A stretch of 64,000 nucleotides of DNA from Corynebacterium rhinophilum (GTDB taxonomy: Bacteria > Actinomycetota > Actinomycetes > Mycobacteriales > Mycobacteriaceae). Shown piece by piece: positions 36,001-44,651 of this stretch. The stretch is from positions 1 to 64,000 of the forward strand of contig NZ_JASPHQ010000012.1 in NCBI RefSeq assembly GCF_030227225.1, written 5' to 3'. The notes below the pieces were generated by a model. It was not told the origin of the DNA and made no database searches. It was given only the letters and a program-made list of their open reading frames with translations. Position 1 is the stretch's first letter. Each line of letters starts with the position of its first letter. The position numbers and the translations under genes were made by a program.

Positions 36001-36346
36001 CCACCAGATTGGCCTGCCCTTCCACTACGGCGAGTCCGAGACCACCGCTGTGGCCGGTGACGGTGCCAACGATCTCTTGGGTCTTACGCTCGAGCCGAAT
36101 GTGTTCATTCAGAACTCAAAGATCGGCGCCTGCGATATCCAGCCGGGCCGCAGGCCTAGGGGAGAAGGCCGCTTGAAGCTGCTCAAGCAATACCAGGAGC
36201 GGGCGCAGTTAAGCGTTGATTCCGGCAATGATTTGTTGTCGATTCCTGACTCGTTTACCTATAACCCCGAGCCCGAAAAGCATGGTCAGTCTGGGGCAGA
36301 TAGTAGTGATGATGAGACGGCAAGCGAAGGCGAAGAAGGTAAGTAA
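33071..36346 (+). CDS. fdhA: Formate dehydrogenase alpha subunit (selenoprotein)
   Basis: This is one 1091-aa reading frame interrupted by an in-frame TGA at 33635-33637 that encodes selenocysteine 189. The context NQARI-Sec-HSATVPSLG matches NHARV-Sec-HGPTVASL of FDH-N enzymes. The [4Fe-4S] ligands are Cys50, Cys53, Cys57 and Cys85 (CPYCAVGC ... LCPKG). The molybdopterin (bis-MGD) domains run to the C-terminal dinucleotide-binding domain (residues about 870-1040). Sec and His190 would ligate Mo/W and oxidise formate to CO2. No twin-arginine signal precedes the cluster domain, so the subunit should stay in the cytoplasm. fdhB follows without a gap. The sel genes lie within 7 kb. The C-terminal Ser/Asp/Glu tail is an extension. 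Confidence 0.93.
33635..33666 (+). promoter_or_regulatory. UGA-Sec codon and bacterial SECIS element
   Basis: The hairpin GTTCCTA (33650-33656) ... TAGGAAC (33660-33666) lies just after the UGA. Numbering from the U of UGA as 1, it has U17 and an apical G23-U24, exactly the SelB contacts of the E. coli fdhF SECIS, and even the same GUU at 16-18. Confidence 0.88.
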
Positions 36347-37405
36347 ATGACTAATCTACTGACCGAGGACGCGGGCCGGCACGGCTATGATTCCTACCGC
36401 CGCATGGCCTTTTTCACCGATACGTCCGTGTGCATCGGCTGCAAGGCCTGCGAGGTGGCGTGTAAGGAATGGAACCGCAACCCGGTAGAGGGATATGACG
36501 TCACCGGTAATTCCTATGACAATACCGGCGCGCTAGGTGCAAATACGTGGCGCCACGTTGCCTTTGTGGAACAAAACAATGACCGCATTGAAAAGGCTCG
36601 TGAAGAGGGAAAACAGCTTATTTCCCTTGGCATGCCCACCATCGGTGGAAAGCCTGACGAGGTCGATACCACGCCGCCGGATACGGATACGTTCCGGTGG
36701 TTGATGTCCTCGGACGTCTGCAAGCACTGCACGCATGCAGGGTGTTTGGATGTGTGTCCAACGGGTGCGCTTTTCCGCACCGAGTTTGGCACCGTGGTCG
36801 TCCAAGATGATGTGTGCAATGGCTGCGGAACCTGCGTTGCGGGGTGTCCCTTCGGCGTCATCGAACGCCGCGATGATGGCGGGGTGTCGTTGAAATACGA
36901 TAAGACTGCGACTGTGGATTATCAGGATAATTCGCACGCCGGCATCAACGTGCTCAAAAAGCTCAAGCAGCGCAAGTCCCAAGGCACGGATCACACGCCG
37001 GGTGAGGCAATGCCGATTAAGAATGTGGGCGTCGCCCAGAAGTGCACCATGTGCTACGACCGCCTGAAACAGGGCGAGCAGCCGGCGTGTTCCAAGACGT
37101 GTCCGACGGATTCTATCCAGTTTGGTACCTATGAGGATATGCTGGCCGCGGCGAAGGATCGCGTGCGCGTCCTGCACGAGCAGGGAATAACGGAGGCGCG
37201 GCTCTATGGCGCCAATGACAATGATGGCGTGGGCGGAACCGGCTCTATCTTCTTATTGCTAGATTCGCCAGAGGTTTATGGCCTGCCGCCGGACCCGCGC
37301 GTGCCCACTGCGGATTTGCCGAGCATGTATAAGACAGCGGCCAAGGCCATCGGTGGGATGGCACTCGCCGTGGCGGGTTCCTTTTTGATTGGAGGGCGCA
37401 AATGA
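36347..37405 (+). CDS. fdhB: Formate dehydrogenase iron-sulfur (beta) subunit
   Basis: The 352-aa electron-transfer subunit carries four cysteine clusters for [4Fe-4S] centres: CIGCKACEVACKEWN (about residues 27-41), CKHCTHAGCLDVCP (about 125), CNGCGTCVAGCPFG (about 157) and CTMCYDRLKQGEQPACSKTCP (about 230). A single C-terminal hydrophobic helix (MALAVAGSFLIGG) can anchor it to the membrane, as in FdnH. ATG directly follows the fdhA stop, and its own stop overlaps the fdhC start (ATGA). Confidence 0.93.
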   Translation: MTNLLTEDAGRHGYDSYRRMAFFTDTSVCIGCKACEVACKEWNRNPVEGYDVTGNSYDNTGALGANTWRHVAFVEQNNDRIEKAREEGKQLISLGMPTIGGKPDEVDTTPPDTDTFRWLMSSDVCKHCTHAGCLDVCPTGALFRTEFGTVVVQDDVCNGCGTCVAGCPFGVIERRDDGGVSLKYDKTATVDYQDNSHAGINVLKKLKQRKSQGTDHTPGEAMPIKNVGVAQKCTMCYDRLKQGEQPACSKTCPTDSIQFGTYEDMLAAAKDRVRVLHEQGITEARLYGANDNDGVGGTGSIFLLLDSPEVYGLPPDPRVPTADLPSMYKTAAKAIGGMALAVAGSFLIGGRK

Positions 37406-38517
37406 GCGGTTTTGATGAGTACCGGCCACCGCAACCGGAGCGGCCGAATCGCTACCGCAATTTCGACGGACCAAAGCGCAAGAAGAAGCGCAAGCGCCCG
37501 GGCGCGGGTGCGCAGGATGGCTCCAAAGAGGAGCGGATGGCAGAAGACTTTGAGTTTTCTTCCTACTACGGCAGGCCCGTGGTTAAGGCCCCGCCGTGGG
37601 AGTGGCCCATCGGTGGGTATTTCTTCTTGGGCGGTATAGCCGGCGGATCGGGCCTTTTGGCTACCGGTGCACAGGCCGCAGGCAACGCACCTTTGCGCCG
37701 GACCACGCGGGTAGCGGCCTTTGGCGCGGCGGCCGCAGGATCGGTCTTTTTGATTTTGGACCTAGGCCGGCCGGAGCGCGCGTTGAATATGTTCCGCGTC
37801 TTCAAGGTGACCTCGCCGATGTCGCTCGGATCGTGGCTGCTTGCGGGCTTTTCCACCGCGGCGGCCATTCCGGCCGCGGTAGAGGTGGATAACGCGACCA
37901 AGCGGAAGCTGCCGCTGCCGAAGTGGCTGCGCGCGAGCCTGGGCAAGGCCGCGACTCCGGCTGGGGTGGTCACTAGTGTGCTCGGTGGCCCGTTGGCCGG
38001 ATATACGGCGGTATTGCTGTCTAATACGTCCAACCCAGTGTGGAATGACATGAAGCGGCACTTGCCCTATGTCTTTGTATCTTCGGCTTCGGCGGCAGCC
38101 TCTGGCCTGGCCATGGTGACCACTCCGGTAAAGCACGCCGGGCCCGCCCGTGCCTTGGGCATGGCAGCTGCGGCCAGCGATATCGCGGCGACGAAGGTGC
38201 TTGAAAGCAATATGGAGCCGGAGCCGCGCGAGGAATTGCATCACGGAACGCCGGGAAAGCTCATGCGCGCCTCGGAATACTTGATTGCCTCTGGCGGCGT
38301 GGGCAGTGCGGTGGCGGCGGCGACGAAGTCCCGCGCCGTGTCTGTGGCTTCGGGCCTGGCCTTGCTTGCCGGTTCTGCGTGCACGCGCTTTGGCGTGCTC
38401 AACGCGGGCCTGGAAGCGGTCAAGAACCCGGCTACCACGATGGGGCCGCAAAAACGCCGCGCGGAGCGGCGCCGGCGCGAGCAGGGTCTTGCCACTGACG
38501 TGCTCAGCGCAGGTTAG
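37402..38517 (+). CDS. fdhC: NrfD/PsrC-like membrane anchor of formate dehydrogenase
   Basis: The 371-aa protein has a hydrophilic N-terminus of about 55 residues with a very basic patch (KRKKKRKRPG), then WEWPIGGYFFLGGIAGGSGLL, typical of NrfD-type quinone-interacting subunits, and roughly eight hydrophobic segments. LDLGRPERALNMFRVFKVTSPMS matches the NrfD family core. It is not the cytochrome-b type FdnI. It probably passes electrons from FdhB to menaquinone. It overlaps fdhB by 4 bp. Confidence 0.88.
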   Translation: MSGFDEYRPPQPERPNRYRNFDGPKRKKKRKRPGAGAQDGSKEERMAEDFEFSSYYGRPVVKAPPWEWPIGGYFFLGGIAGGSGLLATGAQAAGNAPLRRTTRVAAFGAAAAGSVFLILDLGRPERALNMFRVFKVTSPMSLGSWLLAGFSTAAAIPAAVEVDNATKRKLPLPKWLRASLGKAATPAGVVTSVLGGPLAGYTAVLLSNTSNPVWNDMKRHLPYVFVSSASAAASGLAMVTTPVKHAGPARALGMAAAASDIAATKVLESNMEPEPREELHHGTPGKLMRASEYLIASGGVGSAVAAATKSRAVSVASGLALLAGSACTRFGVLNAGLEAVKNPATTMGPQKRRAERRRREQGLATDVLSAG

Positions 38518-38534
38518 CGCAGGGCCAGCCAGGT

Positions 38535-39116
38535 TTAGTCGAGGTTGGCGAAGGAATCGGCGAGCTCTTCGCCGATCTCCTGCATGCGCGATTGCTCCGC
38601 CTCTAAGGACTCGGAATCGCGGTGGAGATAGTAGTTGACCGCCGCGTCATGGACCGTGGTCACGCAGGTGGTCGAGATGGCATCCTCGACCTCCCAGGCC
38701 GAGCAATAAAAATGCCGGTCCGCTGCGGTGAAATCGAATGGCTTGTACTCATTTCCCGCGCGGCCTTGGGCGGCATTTTGCTTATCGATGTCCTCATTGA
38801 CCAGTTCCAAGTAGCGCTCTGCCGCCGCATCTGGGTCATCAGGGCATACGACCTCGTTATCGGACTCGTATTTCGTGCCCAGTACGCTAACCTTCTCCGG
38901 CGAGTCGCCGCCGTAGAGCACGGAGAAGGAGTCATTCTCATCGCTGGTGGAATCGGGTTCCTGGTTAGCGCCGATGAGGGTGTCGGGCAGGGAAGTACGC
39001 AGCTCCGATAATTCGATGGGTGAGCAGCCGCGGTTGGTGCTCCCGTCGGCGCAGGCGACAAGGCCCGCACCGAGGGCGAGGGTGGCAAGGGGCAGGCTAA
39101 AAAGGCGGTGGTTCAT
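38535..39116 (-). CDS. Lipoprotein of unknown function paired with selD
   Basis: The 193-aa precursor starts MNHRLFSLPLATLALGAGLVAC with the lipobox cysteine at residue 22. The mature domain has several further cysteines (CSPIELSEL, EVVCPDD, FYCSAWEV, STTCVTTV) and reads as a small exported domain distantly like DUF3558-type lipoproteins. Its ATG lies 1 bp after the selD stop, so the two are probably co-transcribed. A start further upstream would overlap selD and displace the signal. A role in selenium metabolism is possible by context only. Confidence 0.7.
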   Translation of the reverse strand: MNHRLFSLPLATLALGAGLVACADGSTNRGCSPIELSELRTSLPDTLIGANQEPDSTSDENDSFSVLYGGDSPEKVSVLGTKYESDNEVVCPDDPDAAAERYLELVNEDIDKQNAAQGRAGNEYKPFDFTAADRHFYCSAWEVEDAISTTCVTTVHDAAVNYYLHRDSESLEAEQSRMQEIGEELADSFANLD

Positions 39117-39117
39117 C

Positions 39118-40116
39118 TTAGGAAATGGTGATGTAGGAATCGTTAGATAGCGGCGTCGTGCGACCAATAACGGGGTAGCCCGGGACTTCGCCGATGATGA
39201 GGAGGCCACCGGAGGTTTGGGCATCGGCAAGCAGCACTAGCTCTTCTTCCGTAAGGGAGGAGGGCTGCAGGTGCGGGCGCACCCAATCCAGGTTGCGGCG
39301 GGAGCCGCCCGGGATAAAGCCTTCCGCGAGGGCATCGGTGGCGCCGTCCACGGTGGGCACGGCGGAAAGGTCCAGCTCGGCCGACACCCCGGAGGCGCGG
39401 CACATCTTGTACAGGTGGCCCAGTAACCCGAAGCCAGTGACATCGGTGGCCGCGCGCGCACCGGCGGCAACCGCATCCTGGGCGGCCTGGCGGTTGAGCG
39501 CGGTCATGGAATCGATGGCTGCTTGGGATACCTCGCCGGTGGCCTTGTGCTTATTATTCAAAATGCCCACGCCGATGGGCTTGGTCAGCGTAATGGGCAG
39601 GCCGGCCTCCGCGGCATCGTTGCGCATGAGTTTTTCGGGATCGCCGATGCCCGTCGCCGCCATGCCGTACAGCGGCTCTGGGGCGGTAATAGAGTGGCCG
39701 CCGGTAATGGAAATGCCCGCCTCGGTGGCTTTATCCATGCCGCCGCGCAGCACCTCGCGCAGGACGTCCAACCCAAGCTTTTCATTGGGCCAGCCCACGA
39801 GGTTGATGGCGGTAATGGGGGTGCCACCCATAGCGTAGACATCGGATAGCGCATTGGCTGCGGCGATCTGGCCCCAGGTATAGGGATCATTGACCATGGG
39901 GGTGAAAAAGTCCGCGGTGGAAATCACGGCGAGGCCGTTGTCGATCTTGACTGCTGCAGCATCATCGCCATCGTCGAGGCCGACCAGGACATTGGGATCG
40001 GCCTTACCGATGAGCCCTTCTACCGCCGATTCCAATTCCCCGGCGGGAATCTTGCAGGCGCAGCCGCCACCGGCGGCGAAAGAGGTTAAATTAATCTGCT
40101 CGGTCATGCTGGTCAT
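39118..40116 (-). CDS. selD: Selenide, water dikinase
   Basis: SelD makes selenophosphate from selenide and ATP, the selenium donor for SelA. The 332-aa product has the catalytic motif GGGCACK with Cys19 and Lys22, so the enzyme itself is a cysteine, not a selenocysteine, form. The glycine-rich loop precedes the AIRS-like fold (NVLVGLDDGDDAAAV, STADFFTPMVNDPY, GGHSI, ATDVTGFGLLGHL). The frame extends far upstream, but the protein starts at ATG 40116, with GGCGGG nearby, or at ATG 40107. It runs opposite to selC and selA, about 70 bp away. Confidence 0.93.
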   Translation of the reverse strand: MTSMTEQINLTSFAAGGGCACKIPAGELESAVEGLIGKADPNVLVGLDDGDDAAAVKIDNGLAVISTADFFTPMVNDPYTWGQIAAANALSDVYAMGGTPITAINLVGWPNEKLGLDVLREVLRGGMDKATEAGISITGGHSITAPEPLYGMAATGIGDPEKLMRNDAAEAGLPITLTKPIGVGILNNKHKATGEVSQAAIDSMTALNRQAAQDAVAAGARAATDVTGFGLLGHLYKMCRASGVSAELDLSAVPTVDGATDALAEGFIPGGSRRNLDWVRPHLQPSSLTEEELVLLADAQTSGGLLIIGEVPGYPVIGRTTPLSNDSYITIS

Positions 40117-40183
40117 TTTACCCGCCGGAAAGTGGTGGGGCGGCGGCGGTGGGGTGCGCGGGGGATCTGTAAAGTAGCCAGGC

Positions 40184-40278
40184 GGAGGCGTACGTGTCCT
40201 GGTGGGCGCCCCGGTCTTCAAAACCGGTGAGGCCGAGCATCTCGGTCTGGCAGGTTCGATTCCTGTCCGTCTCCGCCA
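40184..40278 (+). tRNA. selC: tRNA-Sec (UCA anticodon)
   Basis: The 95-nt gene ends in encoded GCCA (40275-40278). The acceptor pairs GGAGGCG with CGTCTCC. The anticodon stem-loop CCGGTCTTCAAAACCGG carries anticodon TCA for UGA. A long variable arm (GAGGCCGAGCATCTCGGTCT) and T-arm CAGGTTCGATTCCTG follow. Length, long extra arm and UCA anticodon are those of bacterial tRNA-Sec. It lies immediately upstream of selA. Confidence 0.95.
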
Positions 40279-40301
40279 TACGCGCGCAAGGAGGAAAACG
40301 A

Positions 40302-41630
40302 GTGCCGAGCCATCACGCTGGTCGCCCCGCGAATAATGCCCGTGATCCCCGCCGGAATTTACCCCGCATGGATGAGCTTTTGCGGCTCCCCGCAGTAGAA
40401 AGCGCGCGGGAGATAATCGCAGAACACGCCGTCCGCGCAACGATTAAAGGAGTGCTGTCCGCCGCCCGGCGCGGGGAGGTGCCCGTTACCGGCGTAGAAG
40501 AAGAAATAGCGCGAAGGCTGGCTGACCACAGCACCCATTCCTTGCAGCCGGTCATCAACGCCACCGGCGTCATCATCCATACAAACTTGGGCCGCGCCCC
40601 GCTGCCAGAGGCTGCGATAGCCGCGCTGCAGGACGCGGCCGGATATACCGACGTGGAAATGGACTTAGACACCGGGCGGCGCTCGTCCCGGCGCGGCGCC
40701 GGTGCCACCCAGGCCCTATTGGCGGCCTGCCCCGGCGCGGAGGATGCACTGGTGGTCAATAACGGTGCGGCGGCCCTATTGCTGGCCACGGCCGCGTTGG
40801 CCCCGGGCAAGGAGATCATCATCTCGCGCGGCGAGCTCATTGAAATCGGCGCGGGGTTCCGCCTACCGGAGCTGATTGAATCCACCGCGACGCGCCTGCG
40901 GGAGGTAGGCGCGACCAACCGGACGCACCTTAACGATTATGAACGCGCGCTGGGGGAGGAGACCGGCGCGATTTTGAAGGTGCACCCGTCCAATTTTCGG
41001 ATTGAAGGTTTTAGCTCCTCTGTGGGCGTGGGCGAGTTGGCGCAGCTGGCGAAGAAACAAGACACGAACCTTATCGTGGATCTCGGCTCAGGCTTGCTCA
41101 CCCATGATCCGGTCCTGCCAGACGAGCCCGATATTCACGCGCAGCTCAAGGCCGGGGCGGATATTGTCATCGCCTCGGGCGATAAGCTGTTGGGCGGGCC
41201 GCAGGCCGGGATCCTGTTGGGCACTAAGGGCGCGATTGCGGCGGTGAAGAAGCACCCGTTGGCGCGGGCGGTGCGCATCGATAAGCTGCGGCTCAATGCC
41301 CTGGAAGCAGCGATCACAACGCCTGCCAATGCGGTGCAGCAGGCGCTCCACCTTGACCCGGCGTGCCACCGCGCGCGCACCGAGGCCATCGCCGCGGCGG
41401 TGGACGGCGAGGTTGTCGAACACGCTGGCCGTGTGGGCGGGGGAGGCGCCCCTGAGTACCCGCTGCCCGGCGTTGCGGTATCCCTGCCGGAGGAACTAGC
41501 ACCAAAGCTGCGCCAGCACACCCCGCCGGTGGTGCCGCGCCAGCACCAAGGCCGCTGCCTCATTGACGTGCGCTGCGTGCCCGAGACCCAGGATGAGGTT
41601 CTCATCGCGGCCATCCGGGCGGTGATGTAG
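40302..41630 (+). CDS. selA: L-seryl-tRNA(Sec) selenium transferase
   Basis: SelA is a homodecameric PLP enzyme that turns Ser-tRNA(Sec) into Sec-tRNA(Sec) with selenophosphate. The 442-aa product has the N-terminal tRNA-binding region (RRNLPRMDELLRLPAVE), VINATGVIIHTNLGRAPL near residue 85 and the PLP lysine in ASGDKLLGGPQAG (Lys295). GTG 40302 is chosen because AAGGAGG lies nine bases upstream; an upstream frame runs through selC and is not translated. The stop is followed directly by selB. Confidence 0.95.
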   Translation: MPSHHAGRPANNARDPRRNLPRMDELLRLPAVESAREIIAEHAVRATIKGVLSAARRGEVPVTGVEEEIARRLADHSTHSLQPVINATGVIIHTNLGRAPLPEAAIAALQDAAGYTDVEMDLDTGRRSSRRGAGATQALLAACPGAEDALVVNNGAAALLLATAALAPGKEIIISRGELIEIGAGFRLPELIESTATRLREVGATNRTHLNDYERALGEETGAILKVHPSNFRIEGFSSSVGVGELAQLAKKQDTNLIVDLGSGLLTHDPVLPDEPDIHAQLKAGADIVIASGDKLLGGPQAGILLGTKGAIAAVKKHPLARAVRIDKLRLNALEAAITTPANAVQQALHLDPACHRARTEAIAAAVDGEVVEHAGRVGGGGAPEYPLPGVAVSLPEELAPKLRQHTPPVVPRQHQGRCLIDVRCVPETQDEVLIAAIRAVM

Positions 41631-43415
41631 ATGTACGTTATCGCGACCGCCGGCCACGTGGATCACGGCAAATCCAGCCTGGTGCGCGCCTTAACGGATA
41701 TGGATCCGGATAGGTGGGCCGAAGAAAAGCGCCGCGGGCTCACTATTGACCTGGGCTTTGTGTGGATGGCGCTGCCCTCTGGTGCGGACGTGGCGTTTGT
41801 CGATGTCCCCGGCCACGAAAAGTTCTTTGGCAATATGCTGGCCGGGGTGGGCCCGGCCTCCGTGGTGCTCTTCGTGGTTGCCGCGGACGAGGGCTGGCAG
41901 GCCCAATCCACCGACCACCGCGATGCGCTGCACGCGCTGGGCATCGAGCACGGGATTATCGCCCTGACCCGCAGCGACCGCGCCGATGATAAGCGCCGTG
42001 CGGAGGTCACCGCCCAGGTGCGCACGCAGTTTTCTGCCACCCCGCTTGCCGATGCCCCCATCATCCCCGTCTCCTCCCACACCGGCGAGGGCCTGGCGGA
42101 GCTGGGCGGGGCGCTCGATGAATTGGTGGACCGCGTGCCCGCACCCGCGATAGATGCCCCGGTGCGGCTGTGGATCGATCGGGCCTTTAGCGTCAAGGGC
42201 GCGGGAACCGTGGTGACCGGGACGCTGAGCGCCGGTACGCTGCGCACCGGCGATGCCCTGGTGCTTTCCACCGCAGAGGGGGACAAGCGCGTGGAGATCC
42301 GTGGTCTGCACAGCGAAAATACCGCGCAGGAATCCTTGGGCCCCGTCACCCGCGCCGCGGTCAACCTGCGCGGGGGCGATGCCGCCGATATCCACCGCGG
42401 TGACCTGCTGCTTACCCCAGGTGCGTGGCGCGCTATCGATACCGTAGACGTCCACCGCACCTTTGGCACCGCACTTGATGAATTGCCCGATAACCTCGTG
42501 GTCCACTGCGGGACCGCGGGGGTAGAAGCGCACTTGCGGCCGCTGTCAGCGGATTTCGCCCGCCTGCGCCTATCGCGCGCTATGCCGCTGATCATCCTGG
42601 ATCGCCTTGTCGTCCGCAGCCCCGGTGGCCGCCATGTCAGCGCCGGCGTGGAGGTCATCGACGTGCGCCCGCCGGAGCTATATCGCCGCGGTGCCGCCCG
42701 CAAGCGTGCCGAGGCATTGGCGGAGCACACCTCCTTCCGCAATCCTTCCTCCTACCTGCAGCGTGTGGGCTATGCCCGGCGCGCGGACCTGGAACTCGAT
42801 GGTTATGACACCGATGCCACGCCGTCGGGCATCATTAACTTTCAACAGTGGTGGATTGCCGCCCGCCAGGTAACGCGCTGGAAAGAAGCGCTGACTACCG
42901 CGCTGCAGGAGCACGCCGCGGCCAATCCGCTCGCACCGGGCATGCCGCGCAAGGCGGCACTCGATGCCTTGGGCCTTAAGGAAGAGGGGCTGCTGCGCCT
43001 AGCGGTGGCCGCTGCCCACGCGGAAGAATCCGAAGGCCTTATCCGCCTGCCGGGCCATACCGTGGATCTCGGCGCCGCCGAGCCTGGCGTGGCCGAATTA
43101 GAGCGCATGTTAGAAAAGGAGCCCTTCGCCGCACCGGAGGTGCACGAGCTTAAAGAGCTGGGACTGAGCGAGAAAGAACTGGCCGCAGCCGAGCGCGCCG
43201 AGCGCCTATTACGCCTGAAAGACGGGATCATCCTCTTACCGGACGCGCCGGGCAAGGCACGGGAGCACCTCTCACAACTCGAGCAGCCCTTTACCCTGTC
43301 CGCCGCCCGCCAAGCGCTAGGGACCACCCGCCGGGTGGCCATCCCGCTGCTGGAATACCTCGATGCCCACGGCATTACCCGCCGCGGCGCGGGCGGCAAG
43401 CGCACGCTGCGCTAA
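41631..43415 (+). CDS. selB: Selenocysteine-specific elongation factor SelB
   Basis: SelB carries Sec-tRNA(Sec) to UGA codons marked by a SECIS hairpin. The 594-aa protein has an EF-Tu-like GTPase part: G1 GHVDHGKSS (residues 8-16), the switch region RGLTIDLGF, G3 DVPGHEKF (about 59-66), G4-like TRSD, then two beta-barrel domains. From about residue 380 it has the winged-helix domains that bind the SECIS RNA (TSFRNPSSYLQ ... LSAARQALGTTRRVAIPLLEYLDAHG). ATG follows the selA stop without a gap. Confidence 0.95.
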   Translation: MYVIATAGHVDHGKSSLVRALTDMDPDRWAEEKRRGLTIDLGFVWMALPSGADVAFVDVPGHEKFFGNMLAGVGPASVVLFVVAADEGWQAQSTDHRDALHALGIEHGIIALTRSDRADDKRRAEVTAQVRTQFSATPLADAPIIPVSSHTGEGLAELGGALDELVDRVPAPAIDAPVRLWIDRAFSVKGAGTVVTGTLSAGTLRTGDALVLSTAEGDKRVEIRGLHSENTAQESLGPVTRAAVNLRGGDAADIHRGDLLLTPGAWRAIDTVDVHRTFGTALDELPDNLVVHCGTAGVEAHLRPLSADFARLRLSRAMPLIILDRLVVRSPGGRHVSAGVEVIDVRPPELYRRGAARKRAEALAEHTSFRNPSSYLQRVGYARRADLELDGYDTDATPSGIINFQQWWIAARQVTRWKEALTTALQEHAAANPLAPGMPRKAALDALGLKEEGLLRLAVAAAHAEESEGLIRLPGHTVDLGAAEPGVAELERMLEKEPFAAPEVHELKELGLSEKELAAAERAERLLRLKDGIILLPDAPGKAREHLSQLEQPFTLSAARQALGTTRRVAIPLLEYLDAHGITRRGAGGKRTLR

Positions 43416-43430
43416 GCAAGTGCGACCGAC

Positions 43431-44651
43431 CTATTTGCGGTGATTTCCGCCGCGCGGGCGGGACTGTTCGCGCGCCACGCGCCGGGCGCGCACGCGGGCG
43501 GATTCGGAAGAAAAGCGGCCCGGTTCCTCCGCGACGGGAAGCGCGCGCCAGCTCAGGTTCTGTGAGCCCGGCATGGACGAGACCAAGTCGGCCAAGCCAC
43601 TGCTAGCGGGTGGTGCTGCGGCCTCATCGTTGTCGCGAGCACGAGGCGCCGGCGGGGTGGGAGATGCCTTTTCTTCTTTGTCTATGCCTACCGTGGCGCC
43701 GTCCTCTGGGGCAGCACTGTCCTCTGCGGCAGCGCCGTTCTCCGAGGTAGCGCTGGGCGTCGCGGGCGGGGCTTCTGCAGAACCTGTGGTTGCCGTGGCC
43801 GCGTCGGTATTGGGACTGACCGGGCGCCGCGTGCCTGTGGGAAGATCGCCGGCGATGTCAGCGGACTCCAGCGCGAACTCCCACTCCTCGGGCGGAGCTG
43901 GGGTGGCCCGGTGGGACGTAGTGGCACCAGGAAGCGCGGTGCGGCCAGACGGCACCCGCAGGGGTGGCACCGCCGGGGAGAATAATTCGCTATCTGGGGA
44001 ATCCGCTGCGGGGATATCGACCGCGATCATCCCACCGGCGCTATACGCACGGGCGGCCATCGTGGTACCGGCTTCTTGCGCCGCCGCATACGCGGTGCGC
44101 AGGCCAGGCAACTGGCTCAACGCGCCGCACGGGCCGAGCACAGTATCGCCGCAGGCGGCCACGACGGCATCATCGATGACTTTGAGTGTGACAAAGAACT
44201 GCTGCGTTTCAAAGTGAGATAGCTGCGACTCGGTCAGGTCGCCCGCCGCAGTATCAACGACTGCACCGTGGCCGCCGGCGAGCAACGCCGATTCGGCCGG
44301 CTGGTCATTGACCGGCACCATCCACGGCCACAGCCCGAGGGAGACGGCAACCTCGAGTTCGCCCTCAACAATGCCGACCGTGGCTACTGTCTGCGGGGTG
44401 GCTTGCGATGCCTTCAACCGGTGCAGGTCCGGGTATTCGGCTGCCTCTACCTCATCGAGAAACCCGATGAAGCCAAACTCCGAACGCACCCGCCAGCCGT
44501 TGGAGTAGGTATCGGGCTCTAGAGAGACATCGATAAGCGCGGGCTGACTACCCATACCAGGGATGCTGAGCACCGTGCCGGAGATAACATGTTCCAATAT
44601 AGCGACGTGTTCAACACCGAAGTAGCTGGTAGCAAGCGGGTAAGGCACCAT
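43431..44651 (-). CDS. Unrecognised 406-aa protein with low-complexity C-terminus
   Basis: Residues about 1-200 are a folded region with two related-looking halves (AILEHVISGTVLSIPGMG ... FGFIGFLDEVEAAEYPDLHRL and ESQLSHFETQQFFVTLKVI). Residues about 210-345 are Pro/Ala/Thr/Ser/Glu-rich, and the last 50 are Arg-rich (SARVRARRVAREQSRPRGGNHRK). No signal peptide or membrane helix is seen. ATG 44651 (MVPYPLATSYFGVEHV) is preferred; a TTG nine codons upstream is possible. It converges on selB with a 15-bp gap. I do not recognise the family; the duplicated half resembles HIRAN-like beta domains only weakly. Confidence 0.6.
   Translation of the reverse strand: MVPYPLATSYFGVEHVAILEHVISGTVLSIPGMGSQPALIDVSLEPDTYSNGWRVRSEFGFIGFLDEVEAAEYPDLHRLKASQATPQTVATVGIVEGELEVAVSLGLWPWMVPVNDQPAESALLAGGHGAVVDTAAGDLTESQLSHFETQQFFVTLKVIDDAVVAACGDTVLGPCGALSQLPGLRTAYAAAQEAGTTMAARAYSAGGMIAVDIPAADSPDSELFSPAVPPLRVPSGRTALPGATTSHRATPAPPEEWEFALESADIAGDLPTGTRRPVSPNTDAATATTGSAEAPPATPSATSENGAAAEDSAAPEDGATVGIDKEEKASPTPPAPRARDNDEAAAPPASSGLADLVSSMPGSQNLSWRALPVAEEPGRFSSESARVRARRVAREQSRPRGGNHRK

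Noticed and set aside
40194..40301. N-terminal extension of selA through the tRNA gene
   Set aside because: The frame runs through selC. GTG 40302 has a strong ribosome-binding site and gives the normal SelA N-terminus.
39118..40440. Long N-terminal extension of selD
   Set aside because: The upstream frame is antisense to selC and selA and has no SelD similarity before MTSMTEQ.
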